A stretch of DNA of 34,312 bases from Bacteroidota bacterium (GTDB lineage: Bacteria; Bacteroidota; Ignavibacteria; UBA10030; UBA8401): the NCBI GenBank assembly GCA_005792285.1, contig SXSI01000026.1, forward strand, positions 1-34,312. Reading direction: 5' to 3'. Position numbers and translations under genes: made by a program. This document shows, one piece after another, positions 1-7,269 of this stretch. The notes under the pieces are model-generated. The model was not told where the DNA came from. It saw nothing but the letters and a program-made list of their open reading frames with translations, and ran no database searches. Positions within the stretch are counted from its first letter, which is position 1. Each line of letters starts with the position of its first letter.

Positions 1-58
1 AAAAGAAGTAAACAAACTAAAATCAAAATCTGAAAAAGATTATTCATCAAAGGAGTAA
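1..58 (+). CDS. 3' end of an S74-type fibre paralogue (partial)
   Basis: Codons starting at base 2 read [18 protein letters not shown] and then stop at 56-58. This is almost the same as the last 18 residues of the protein at 107-1486, which ends [18 protein letters not shown]. The rest of the gene lies left of the window. The segment would be the end of the C-terminal coiled coil that follows an S74 (endosialidase chaperone) domain. It shows that the locus holds at least two tandem copies of this fibre gene. The reading frame is open to the stop, so this copy may be intact, but only 19 codons are visible. Confidence 0.7.
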   Translation, partial: KEVNKLKSKSEKDYSSKE

Positions 59-80
59 CAAATGTAAAACACAATATTAA
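59..80 (+). pseudogene. relic of the start of a type IX cargo gene
   Basis: Bases 59-80 match bases 1487-1508, the junction between the S74 fibre gene and its downstream partner, with only a few differences. In this copy the ATG at 62-64 is followed directly by TAA, so the partner gene cannot be translated from it. The similarity fades after about base 80. This looks like the remnant of a duplicated two-gene unit whose second gene was lost. Confidence 0.5.
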
Positions 81-95
81 TTAATAATTTAACCC

Positions 96-102
96 AAGGA
101 GG
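96..102 (+). promoter_or_regulatory. strong Shine-Dalgarno site for the S74 fibre gene
   Basis: AAGGAGG stands four bases before the ATG at 107. It fixes the start and shows that this organism uses Shine-Dalgarno initiation, which is rare among typical Bacteroidota. Confidence 0.7.
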
Positions 103-106
103 ATTT

Positions 107-1486
107 ATGTATAGATTCATATTTGTATTTTTATTTTTAATAAATATTTCTTTTTCTCAAGTTGGCATAGGTACAACAACTCCAGCTTCTACATCGCTAC
201 TTGATGTAACCAGTACAACAAAAGGAGTTCTTGTGCCAAGAATGACAGCAACTCAAAAAGATGCAATTAGTTCACCTGCAACAGGTTTATTAATTTACCA
301 AACAGATGGAACATCAGGATTTTATTATTACACAGGTAGTGCGTGGATTTTACTTACGAATAATTTAACAACAAAAGTTGGTGGCACATATTTTACAAAT
401 AGTTTTTTGTTAGGTCACAACACAACCGGGACGCTACATTCAAGTGGTGCAGATTATAATATTGGTGTCGGAATTGGCTCACTGCAATCTATTACGTCTG
501 GTGACAGTAATACTGCTATTGGATATAATTCATTATACTCTAATACTCAAGGGTTTTCCAATATTGCATTAGGATCTGAAGCAATGAGATCGAATACTTC
601 AGGTGAATATAATGTAGCTTTAGGTCATCAGGCACTTTATCAAAACAGCACAACTAAATATAATGTTGCTATTGGCTTTCGAGCAATTAAGAATAACACA
701 GCAAATTCTAATAATATTGCAATTGGAAAAAATTCAATGTATAACAGTAGTAACACTACAAATTCAATTGGTATAGGAGAAAATGCATTTTATAATTCTA
801 GTGGTGGAACCACAAATATTGGAATTGGACCAAGTACACTTTATAACAATACTTCAGGTCAAATTAATATTGCAATTGGCCAAAACGCAATGAATGCAAA
901 TACTACTGGAGTTGAAAATATTGCATTGGGTTCTTATTCTTTAAGTGCTAATACAACAGGATCTAGAAACCTTGCATTAGGACATAATGCAGGTAATCAG
1001 ATTACATCGGGCTCATTCAATATTTGTATTGGTGAATACGCAAATCCTAGTAGTGCTACAGCAAGTAATGAAGTTACAATATCTGGAGATACATACAGAA
1101 TGTTTGGTAGTTGGACAAATGTATCAGATCTGAAAATTAAACATGCAATCAAAAATATACCTATTGGTCTTAATTTTATTAATAAATTAAGACCTGTTGA
1201 ATTTATTTATAACAGATCTAAAACTAAAGAAAAGACATTTGGATTTATTGCTCAAGAAGTTAAAAAAGTTGTTGAAGAAAATAAGTTGGTAAATTATGAT
1301 TTAGTAACAAATATGGATAAAGATCATTTGGGATTAAATACAACAGAAATAATACCAATTTTGGTAAAAGCAATACAAGAGCAACAAGAACAAATGCAAA
1401 AGCAGGAAGTAATTATTTCAAAATTGGAAAAGAAAATAAACAAACTTGAATCAAAATCTGAAAAAGATTATTCATCAAAGGAGTAA
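107..1486 (+). CDS. secreted YadA-head-like fibre with S74 chaperone domain
   Basis: Predicted exported trimeric fibre of 459 residues. Residues 1-17 form a signal peptide ending FSFSQ-like at ISFSQ. Residues 18-85 are a module common in Bacteroidota surface proteins (VGIGTTTP, then GLLIYQTDG and YYYTGSAW). Residues about 110-325 hold about twelve repeats of 21-23 residues with the core IAIG/IALG followed by a hydrophobic pair, as in YadA-like head repeats. Residues about 338-435 are an S74 intramolecular chaperone domain with SDLKIK (S340, K345; the Ser-Lys pair of the family), a LRPVEF motif and GFIAQEV. A coiled coil closes the protein. In the S74 family this domain drives trimer folding and then cuts itself off; that this happens here is inferred. 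The gene lies 3 nt upstream of the next one. Ligand and cell-surface anchor are unknown. Confidence 0.85.
   Translation: MYRFIFVFLFLINISFSQVGIGTTTPASTSLLDVTSTTKGVLVPRMTATQKDAISSPATGLLIYQTDGTSGFYYYTGSAWILLTNNLTTKVGGTYFTNSFLLGHNTTGTLHSSGADYNIGVGIGSLQSITSGDSNTAIGYNSLYSNTQGFSNIALGSEAMRSNTSGEYNVALGHQALYQNSTTKYNVAIGFRAIKNNTANSNNIAIGKNSMYNSSNTTNSIGIGENAFYNSSGGTTNIGIGPSTLYNNTSGQINIAIGQNAMNANTTGVENIALGSYSLSANTTGSRNLALGHNAGNQITSGSFNICIGEYANPSSATASNEVTISGDTYRMFGSWTNVSDLKIKHAIKNIPIGLNFINKLRPVEFIYNRSKTKEKTFGFIAQEVKKVVEENKLVNYDLVTNMDKDHLGLNTTEIIPILVKAIQEQQEQMQKQEVIISKLEKKINKLESKSEKDYSSKE
1477..1483 (+). promoter_or_regulatory. Shine-Dalgarno site inside the previous gene
   Basis: AAAGGAG overlaps the last codons of the fibre gene and lies six bases before the ATG at 1490. 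This couples translation of the two genes. The same arrangement is seen in the decayed copy at the left edge of the window. Confidence 0.6.
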
Positions 1487-1489
1487 CAA

Positions 1490-2527
1490 ATGAAAAACAT
1501 AATATTATATTTTATATTTTTAATTGCATTAAATTTAAATGCACAAGTATTTACTATTCCCAGCGGAACGAATTTATTTATTACAGCCAATACAACATTT
1601 AACGCACTTAATTTAACGATAGTTCCATCATCAGATTTTACATTATCTAATTTAAGTTTATCAAAAAATACAACTGTTACAAACTCAACCTCTGGAACTT
1701 ATGTCGCAAGAGTTTATCAATTCTCTCCAACCACAAATGCTTTTAGTGGAACAATACAAGTAAATTACGAAGATGCTGAACTAAGTGGATTAACCGAATC
1801 AACCTTGCAGGTTAATTATCATGATGGGACTGCATGGTATCCAATTACAAGCACAACAAATGAAACAACAAGTAATTATGTTGTAAGTAATTCAATTTCG
1901 AGTAAAACAATAAATGAAATTTCTTTGGCAGGATCGGTTGCACCACTACCAGTGGAATTAACCAATTTTAAAGTAAACATTTTTAATGGAGATGTGGTAT
2001 TAACATGGGAAACAATAACCGAGACAAACAATTATGGATTTGATATTGAGAAAAAAATAATTCAAGGGAATGATAATAGTATAAATAATTGGACAAAGAT
2101 AGGATTTGTAAAAGGAAATGGAACAAGCAACATAATTCGAAATTATAAATTTACAGATAATGGAATAAGAAAAGGAAGATACTCATACAGATTAAAACAA
2201 ATAGATAGAGATGGAAAGTTTGAGTATAACAAAGAGGAAGAAATAACATTAGGATTAAACCCAAACAAAATAGTAATAGATGGAAACTATCCAAATCCAT
2301 TTAACAATGAGACAGTGATTAGTTTTCAATTACCAGTTAGTGGAGTTGCAAATATAAAATTATATAATTTAACCGGAAAAGAAGTTGTAGAGATATTAAA
2401 CAAACCAATGGAGGCAGGATTCCACGAAGTTAGATTTAACTTTGGAAGTTTACCAAGTGGAGTTTATTATTACAAAATCATCCAAAACGATAAATCGGAA
2501 TTTAAAAAGTTGCTATTTTTGAAATAA
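1490..2527 (+). CDS. secreted protein with type IX (Por) sorting domain
   Basis: A 345-residue exported protein. Residues 1-18 form a signal peptide (ending LNLNAQ). Residues about 20-150 are Thr/Ser/Asn-rich beta-type sequence of unknown fold. From about residue 153 the motif LPVELTNFKV followed by LTWETITETNNYGFDIE marks the fibronectin-III-like stretch that often precedes sorting domains in this lineage. From about residue 262 to the end, GNYPNPFNNET, LYNLTGKEV and LPSGVYYYKI form a type A Por secretion C-terminal domain. In known systems this domain directs passage through the PorT/Sov outer-membrane machinery and attachment to the surface. The gene sits 3 nt after the S74 fibre gene, so the two products may act together at the surface; this is inference. 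The cargo part has no recognised function. Confidence 0.85.
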   Translation: MKNIILYFIFLIALNLNAQVFTIPSGTNLFITANTTFNALNLTIVPSSDFTLSNLSLSKNTTVTNSTSGTYVARVYQFSPTTNAFSGTIQVNYEDAELSGLTESTLQVNYHDGTAWYPITSTTNETTSNYVVSNSISSKTINEISLAGSVAPLPVELTNFKVNIFNGDVVLTWETITETNNYGFDIEKKIIQGNDNSINNWTKIGFVKGNGTSNIIRNYKFTDNGIRKGRYSYRLKQIDRDGKFEYNKEEEITLGLNPNKIVIDGNYPNPFNNETVISFQLPVSGVANIKLYNLTGKEVVEILNKPMEAGFHEVRFNFGSLPSGVYYYKIIQNDKSEFKKLLFLK

Positions 2528-2552
2528 AAAATAAAATTAAATACCCACTTTT

Positions 2553-2594
2553 ACTTGACAATAGGCACAAATTTATTTACTCTTAGGTCAAGTC
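2553..2594 (+). promoter_or_regulatory. candidate promoter framed by a 7-bp inverted repeat
   Basis: TTGACA at 2555-2560 and TACTCT at 2578-2583 are 17 bp apart, a sigma-70-like spacing with a weak -10. ACTTGAC at 2553-2559 and GTCAAGT at 2588-2594 form an inverted repeat around them. It could serve the gene at 2635. The -10 match is only 3 of 6, so this is tentative. Confidence 0.3.
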
Positions 2595-2634
2595 ACACCT
2601 TTAAAAAAATTGTTATTCAAACAAAAAAAGATTT

Positions 2635-4740
2635 ATGAAAAAAACATTTTTACTATTTTTCTTTTTAACAAACATTGCATTTTCTCAAGTTGGCATAGGT
2701 ACAACAACTCCAGCTGCTACATCGCTACTTGATGTAACCAGTACAACAAAAGGATTTCTTGTGCCAAGAATGACTACAACTCAAAAAGATGCAATAAGTT
2801 CACCTGCAACCGGTTTATTAATTTACCAAACCGATGGAACTGCGGGGTTTTATTATTACACAGGCAGTGCTTGGATATTGATTACTACAGAACTAATATC
2901 TAAAACCGAAGGAACTGATTTTACTGGAGGCTTGCTGGTAGGGCACAAAACTACAGGAACTTTGAGTGCTGCAACTTACAATACAGGCGTTGGGATAGGT
3001 GCATTGAGTTCAATTACAAGCGGAGACTACAATACAGCAAGTGGCTATCAGGCATTTATTTCCAACACCACAGGAAGTAACAACACTGCAATAGGTGTCG
3101 CTGCTATAGATAGAAATACTGCAGGTAATTACAATGCAGTTCTTGGTGCTTTTTCAGGAAGATATATTGCCGATAATGCAACATATAATACAGCAATTAA
3201 TAATTCCGTTTTAGTTGGAGCATTATCTAGGCCATTAGCAAATGATGCAGTTAATGAAATTGTTATCGGGTATAACGCAATTGGAAATGGGTCAAATACT
3301 GTAACACTTGGCAATAGTAGTATAACAAATGTAAAAACCAGCGGTACTATTACGGCTGGTGCAGTAACTTATCCAAATTCACATGGGACCGCTAATCAAG
3401 TATTGAGCACCACAGGTAGCGGAACTTTAACTTGGACTACACCCGCAGCTGGTGGAGCAGTAGCTGCGAATGAACTAACTGGCACAACCTTAACATCAAC
3501 AGTAACAGGGTCTAGTTTAACAAGTGTAGGTACTTTGGCAAACTTAACGGTAACCAATCCTATAGTTGGTAGTGTGTCTGGTAATGCTGGAACAGTAACC
3601 ACGAATGCGAACTTAACAGGCCCTGTTACCAGTGTAGGGAATACTACGGCTATAGCAGATGGTGCTTTATCGATTGCTAAGACGAGTGGGTTGCAAACGG
3701 CCTTAGATGCAAAAGCACCTTTAGCAAGTCCAACATTTACCGGAGTACCGCTAGCACCTACCGCTACTGCAGGAAACAATACAACACAAGTTGCAACAAC
3801 TGCGTTTGTTACTAATGCGGTTACCTCTGGTAGTGCTACTAATGTTACGGGCGTAGTTGTTGGCGCTAATGGAGGTACTGGAGTGGCTAATACGGGTAAA
3901 ACGATCACCTTAGGGGGCAATTTAACTACGTCTGGAGATTTTGCCACTACGTTAATATCAACTGCTACCACTTCAGTTACCTTACCTACTACTGGAACCC
4001 TGTCTACGTTGGGTGGGACAGAGACACTAACTAGTAAAACATTAACGAGTCCAGTACTTACGACACCTGCTTTAGGCACTCCTGCTTCAGGTGTTGCAAC
4101 AAATCTAACTGGGCTTCCATTAACAACCGGTGTTACTGGCACATTAGCTGTTGCCAATGGTGGGACAGGTTTAACCGCAGTGGGAACGAGTGGTCAGGTA
4201 TTGTCCACCAATTCCGGTGGAACTTTAACTTGGACCACACCCTCAGCTGGAGCAGTCACGCATACTATTGGAGAATCTTATGGTGGAGGTATAGTATTTT
4301 ATGTCTATGACAATGGTAAACATGGTTTAATTGCAGCAACATCAGATCAAAAAGCCGATCCCGGAAGGAGGTGGTATGGTGGTACATATGTAAATACAAG
4401 AGCAAGAGCAGATGGGGTTGGCGCAGGAATAAAAAATACTGCAATAATTATTGCAAATCAAGGAGTAGTAGATGGCGAAACTTTTGCTGCAACGATTTGT
4501 AATGAGTATTCTGTAACTGTTAATGGAGTAACTTACGGTGATTGGTACTTACCTTCAAAGCATGAACTTAATTTACTTTATTTACAAAAGAGTATCGTTG
4601 GCGGTTTTGCGAATTACCCCTATTGGAGTTCTACGGAGTACAGCTATGTAGAGGCAAATGCTCAGGATTTCACCCAAGGCACTACTAGCCTCCCCGGTAA
4701 GAACAGCCCCTACCATGTTCGCGCCATTAGGGCTTTTTAA
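2635..4740 (+). CDS. chimeric tail-fibre-like protein with C-type-lectin-like variable C-terminus (candidate DGR target)
   Basis: A 701-residue exported protein. Residues 1-18 are a signal peptide. Residues 19-85 are nearly identical to the fibre at 107, also in DNA. Residues about 115-235 hold degenerate YadA-like repeats. Residues about 250-540 resemble phage tail-fibre sequence: [16 protein letters not shown]-type, [16 protein letters not shown], and two copies of a [13 protein letters not shown] motif near residues 253 and 520. Residues about 543-701 form an Lcl/DUF1566-type C-type-lectin-like domain: [19 protein letters not shown], then [20 protein letters not shown] and the end YHVRAIRAF. 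That fold and ending are typical of DGR target proteins. Residues 662-693 carry the codon pattern expected of a mutated template. The likely role is diversified ligand binding at the surface. Function is inferred; the family also occurs without DGRs. Confidence 0.8.
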   Translation: MKKTFLLFFFLTNIAFSQVGIGTTTPAATSLLDVTSTTKGFLVPRMTTTQKDAISSPATGLLIYQTDGTAGFYYYTGSAWILITTELISKTEGTDFTGGLLVGHKTTGTLSAATYNTGVGIGALSSITSGDYNTASGYQAFISNTTGSNNTAIGVAAIDRNTAGNYNAVLGAFSGRYIADNATYNTAINNSVLVGALSRPLANDAVNEIVIGYNAIGNGSNTVTLGNSSITNVKTSGTITAGAVTYPNSHGTANQVLSTTGSGTLTWTTPAAGGAVAANELTGTTLTSTVTGSSLTSVGTLANLTVTNPIVGSVSGNAGTVTTNANLTGPVTSVGNTTAIADGALSIAKTSGLQTALDAKAPLASPTFTGVPLAPTATAGNNTTQVATTAFVTNAVTSGSATNVTGVVVGANGGTGVANTGKTITLGGNLTTSGDFATTLISTATTSVTLPTTGTLSTLGGTETLTSKTLTSPVLTTPALGTPASGVATNLTGLPLTTGVTGTLAVANGGTGLTAVGTSGQVLSTNSGGTLTWTTPSAGAVTHTIGESYGGGIVFYVYDNGKHGLIAATSDQKADPGRRWYGGTYVNTRARADGVGAGIKNTAIIIANQGVVDGETFAATICNEYSVTVNGVTYGDWYLPSKHELNLLYLQKSIVGGFANYPYWSSTEYSYVEANAQDFTQGTTSLPGKNSPYHVRAIRAF
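4618..4740 (+). other. candidate DGR variable region (VR)
   Basis: The stretch covers codons 662-701 and the stop of the gene at 2635. Bases 4621-4740 are 59/120 G+C (49%), far above the AT-rich surroundings. Between E668 and H694, 12 of 26 codons end in C, and all three Ser codons are AGC, both Pro codons CCC and the one Leu codon CTC, although this genome prefers codons ending in A or T. AGC, CCC, CTC, TAC and AAC can all come from AAC by changes only at adenines, and GGT, ACT and TAT from AAT. The segment then ends in an unvaried-looking GC-rich tract (about 4713-4733), where an initiation-of-mutagenic-homology site would sit. No template repeat was found in the window. Confidence 0.6.
4705..4738 (+). 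terminator. weak terminator-like hairpin overlapping the stop codon
   Basis: AGCCCCTA (4705-4712) can pair with TAGGGCT (4728-4734) with one bulged C, around a 15-base loop, and is followed by a run of T at 4734-4738. It could end transcription, but it lies inside the coding end whose sequence is constrained by the VRAIRAF-like motif, so it may be chance. Confidence 0.25.
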
Positions 4741-4764
4741 CTATTTAACTATTTTACAATTTAC

Positions 4765-4792
4765 TTGTCCCCCCGACCATTCGGGGGGACAA
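4765..4792. other. perfect 12-bp GC-rich hairpin/cruciform after the VR
   Basis: The arms TTGTCCCCCCGA (4765-4776) and TCGGGGGGACAA (4781-4792) pair without mismatch around the 4-base loop CCAT. It starts 24 bases after the stop codon. Neither strand has a T-run after the stem, so it is not a normal Rho-independent terminator. DGR targets such as that of phage BPP-1 have a short GC-rich hairpin with a 4-base loop just downstream of the VR, where it helps target recognition. The loop here does not match the GRNA-type loops reported for those elements. Confidence 0.7.
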
Positions 4793-5061
4793 AAATATAG
4801 AAAATACAAAATGGTATTTTAACTTCCACAGTAGTAAACATTTTACACGAATTAGCAATTTTAATAATACAAAACAATACCACTTATCTGGGGGGGTAAT
4901 TTGATAAAACACCTAATTAATTAACCTCTAATAGCGGCTTTTGTAGTATCTCTTTTTGTGGATGTTTAGTAACATAACATGAAGAAAAAAGAAAATTACT
5001 AAAATACATACCATCCAACAGTAGAAGAAATAGTAGTTTTGATTTTAAAAATAAATATTCG
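4793..5061. other. gene-free stretch, no clear content
   Basis: AT-rich DNA without a supported gene. It contains a run of seven G at 4890-4896 and a short ATG-started frame at 4979-5002 that stops after seven codons. No reverse transcriptase, template repeat or RNA gene could be seen here. Confidence 0.4.
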
Positions 5062-5133
5062 CAGCAAATTCAATCTGAACTAAAAGACGAAGTAAGTAAA
5101 CTGAAATTAAGATCTGAAAAAAATATACTTTGA
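5062..5133 (+). pseudogene. relic of an S74 fibre coiled-coil tail
   Basis: The frame from 5062 reads QQIQSELKDEVSKLKLRSEK and then NIL and stop. It aligns with the ends of the fibre at 107-1486 ([10 protein letters not shown]) and of the partial copy at the left edge (EVNKLKSKSEK). No start and no S74 domain precede it. It looks like the left-over tail of a third fibre copy, perhaps the original 3' end of the gene now ending at 4740. The match is short. Confidence 0.45.
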
Positions 5134-5159
5134 AGGAATAAAAAATCAAAATTAAATAT

Positions 5160-5181
5160 AAAAAAAGCCACGAGAAGTGGC
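5160..5181 (-). terminator. Rho-independent terminator of the S46/BNR operon
   Basis: Read on the - strand, GCCAC (5181-5177) pairs with GTGGC (5171-5167) around a 5-base loop and is followed by seven T (5166-5160). It lies about 33 bases after the S46 peptidase stop. On the + strand the stem is followed by CTTTTAATTT, so weak activity from the other side is possible. Confidence 0.7.
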
Positions 5182-5214
5182 CTTTTAATTTATTAAAGAT
5201 AGTTTATTAAATTA

Positions 5215-7269
5215 TTATCCTTCGATCTCGCTCACTAATTCTTTAGCATCGTAAATATTTTTTAGGGCTTCCATCATTCCACCTGTATGAACCGAAACCG
5301 CTCGGTTTGCAAAATCGTCGTAAACAAATCTTCCAACTAAACTTTCAATATTTCCATCGAAAATTAATCCAACAATTTCGCCGTTTGCGTTAATAACAGG
5401 CGAGCCGGAATTGCCACCAATAATATCGCACGATGAGACAAAATTTAATGGTGCATAAGGATTGATTTTATTTTTCTTATCCCAATAATTTTTTGGAAGT
5501 TCGAAATCACCTTTATTATCAAATTCCATAGCGCGTGTAAATAATCCACCGTAAACAGTTTTATACGGTGCAATTGTTCCATTCATCGGATAACCTTTAA
5601 CAGAACCATAAGCAAGTCGTAATGTAAAAGTTGCATCGGGAGATTTATCGCTTCCATAAACTGCAAAAAGAGCTTTGCCAATTTTTTCACCAGATGGCGT
5701 TACAACACTCGAAATATTTTCTTCTTGCCAAGTTATCATTTCGCGACTCATTGCGTCGTACTCGCGCATTAAAACAATCATCGGATCGGTTGATTTATTT
5801 AGTGCACTAATTCCGCCATCAGAAAGTTTTTTTCTAAAATCAGGATTTATTAATTCCGAAGTTGAAAGAGCTTTTGCAGTTTGCTCAATTGATTTATTTT
5901 TTAGCACCATTTTTACAAATTGATCATTTTCTCCGAGTACTGAAATAATTTCATTTAATCTTGCCGAGATTACAAATTCTTCCATATCTGAATAAATTGG
6001 TGCAGGACTGAAGAGTTGCATTTTTAAAGATGCAAGTTGTGCTTCATGGTAACCATCAAATCGTTTGGAATCTTCTTTTGCAGTTTCATTTATATATCTA
6101 ACTAATGTTAAACCACGAGATGCAAGTGTTGAACCGGCGAGAGATCGATAAAAAAGTTCATTATATCTGGAAATTAATTTTTTATAAGCAATTTCAATAT
6201 CGCTCCAAGAAGAAGAATATTTTGAATTCAACTCGCTTTGTAGTGATAATCTGCTTCGTAATTCATTTTCTTCTTTTTGTTTAGTTGCGGTAATTGCCGG
6301 ATTTTTTAAACCATCATATTCTCCAATTGAGGCCTTTAAAGAATTTTCTAAACTAAAAATTTGTTCCTTTGCTTTTCTTGCATTTTCCGGATTTAATACT
6401 GAGAATTTTTTTAAGGCTGCAATTCTTACTTTAAAAGTTTTTAATCTTGCAGGATAACTATAATCTCTGTTAAAATTAAATTGCGCCATTGTTTGTAATC
6501 TATTTGTTGAACCGGGATGACCGCTAACAAATACAAGTTCATTCTCACTTGCGCCAGCACTATTCCATTTTAAAAAATTAGTCGATTGAAGTGGTTTATC
6601 GTTTTCATAAATTCTAAAAATTGTCATGTCCAAATCATATCTTGGGAAAGTAAAATTATCTGGATCACCACCGTAAAATGCAATTTGTTGCTCGGGGGCA
6701 AAAACCAAACGGACATCGGTATATTTTTTGTAACGATAAATCCAATATTCGCCACCATTATAAAGAGTTACAATATCAGATCGAAGTTTAGTTTTTTCTG
6801 TACTTTCTTTTTCAAGTGAAGCAAATATTTTTTTCCGTGCTTCAAGTGCATCTTTGGGATTCATATCGCTTTTAACTGTAGAATTAATTTTAGCGGTTAC
6901 ATTTTCCATTGAGATTAAAACATTTAATTCTAAATCGGTGCATTTAATTTCTTTAGAATTCGAGTTTGCATAAAATCCAACTTTCACATAATCAATTTCA
7001 GGTGATGACATTTTTTGTAATTGTCCCAATGCAACATGATGATTTGTTAAAACTAATCCGGTTGAGCTAATAAAAGATCCACTTCCGCCATCGTTAAAGC
7101 GAACTGAAGAAAGTTGAATTTTTTCCAACCATTCTTTAGTTGGTGTAAAATTATATCTCTCTTTTAATAATTTATAAGGTGGATTGTTGAAAGTCCACAT
7201 TCCTTCATCACCAAAGAGTGATGTTATTGAAATTGTAAAAATAATTACAAGAAGTTTTATTTGTTTCAT
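5215..7269 (-). CDS. S46 family dipeptidyl-peptidase (DPP7-like)
   Basis: Serine exopeptidase of 684 residues that should release dipeptides from the N-terminus of peptides in the periplasm or at the surface. Residues 1-20 form a signal peptide. The mature start DEGMWTFNNPP is typical of the family. The catalytic triad can be read as H78 (TNHHVA), D214 (PRYDLDMTIFR) and S621 (GGNSGSP). Eighteen residues after the serine stands G639 (IFDGN). In this family Gly at that place goes with a preference for hydrophobic P1 residues (DPP7), Arg with acidic ones (DPP11), so a DPP7-like specificity is inferred. Length is usual for S46. The ATG overlaps the TGA of the BNR gene by 4 nt, which implies coupled translation. 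It is the last gene of the operon. Confidence 0.9.
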   Translation of the reverse strand: MKQIKLLVIIFTISITSLFGDEGMWTFNNPPYKLLKERYNFTPTKEWLEKIQLSSVRFNDGGSGSFISSTGLVLTNHHVALGQLQKMSSPEIDYVKVGFYANSNSKEIKCTDLELNVLISMENVTAKINSTVKSDMNPKDALEARKKIFASLEKESTEKTKLRSDIVTLYNGGEYWIYRYKKYTDVRLVFAPEQQIAFYGGDPDNFTFPRYDLDMTIFRIYENDKPLQSTNFLKWNSAGASENELVFVSGHPGSTNRLQTMAQFNFNRDYSYPARLKTFKVRIAALKKFSVLNPENARKAKEQIFSLENSLKASIGEYDGLKNPAITATKQKEENELRSRLSLQSELNSKYSSSWSDIEIAYKKLISRYNELFYRSLAGSTLASRGLTLVRYINETAKEDSKRFDGYHEAQLASLKMQLFSPAPIYSDMEEFVISARLNEIISVLGENDQFVKMVLKNKSIEQTAKALSTSELINPDFRKKLSDGGISALNKSTDPMIVLMREYDAMSREMITWQEENISSVVTPSGEKIGKALFAVYGSDKSPDATFTLRLAYGSVKGYPMNGTIAPYKTVYGGLFTRAMEFDNKGDFELPKNYWDKKNKINPYAPLNFVSSCDIIGGNSGSPVINANGEIVGLIFDGNIESLVGRFVYDDFANRAVSVHTGGMMEALKNIYDAKELVSEIEG

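Noticed and set aside
3396-4157. Open frame of 253 codons on the - strand inside the fibre gene
   Set aside because: It is rich in Val, Pro and Ala with no domain, lies opposite a well-supported gene, and is explained by the repetitive Thr/Gly/Asn codons of the + strand.
107-4740. Prophage in the fibre region
   Set aside because: There are tail-fibre-like segments but no integrase, capsid, terminase or other phage gene, and all proteins have signal peptides.
4765-4792. Hairpin after the fibre gene read as a Rho-independent terminator
   Set aside because: The stem is ideal but no T-run follows on either strand. It is kept as a candidate DGR target hairpin instead.
4890-4896. Run of seven G as a phase-variation tract
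   Set aside because: It lies in non-coding DNA with no gene or promoter clearly dependent on its length.
4741-5214. Search for a template repeat or reverse transcriptase next to the variable region
   Set aside because: No stretch resembling the TGTTCGCGCCATTAGGGC end or rich in AAC codons occurs there, and no frame is long enough or shows reverse-transcriptase motifs.
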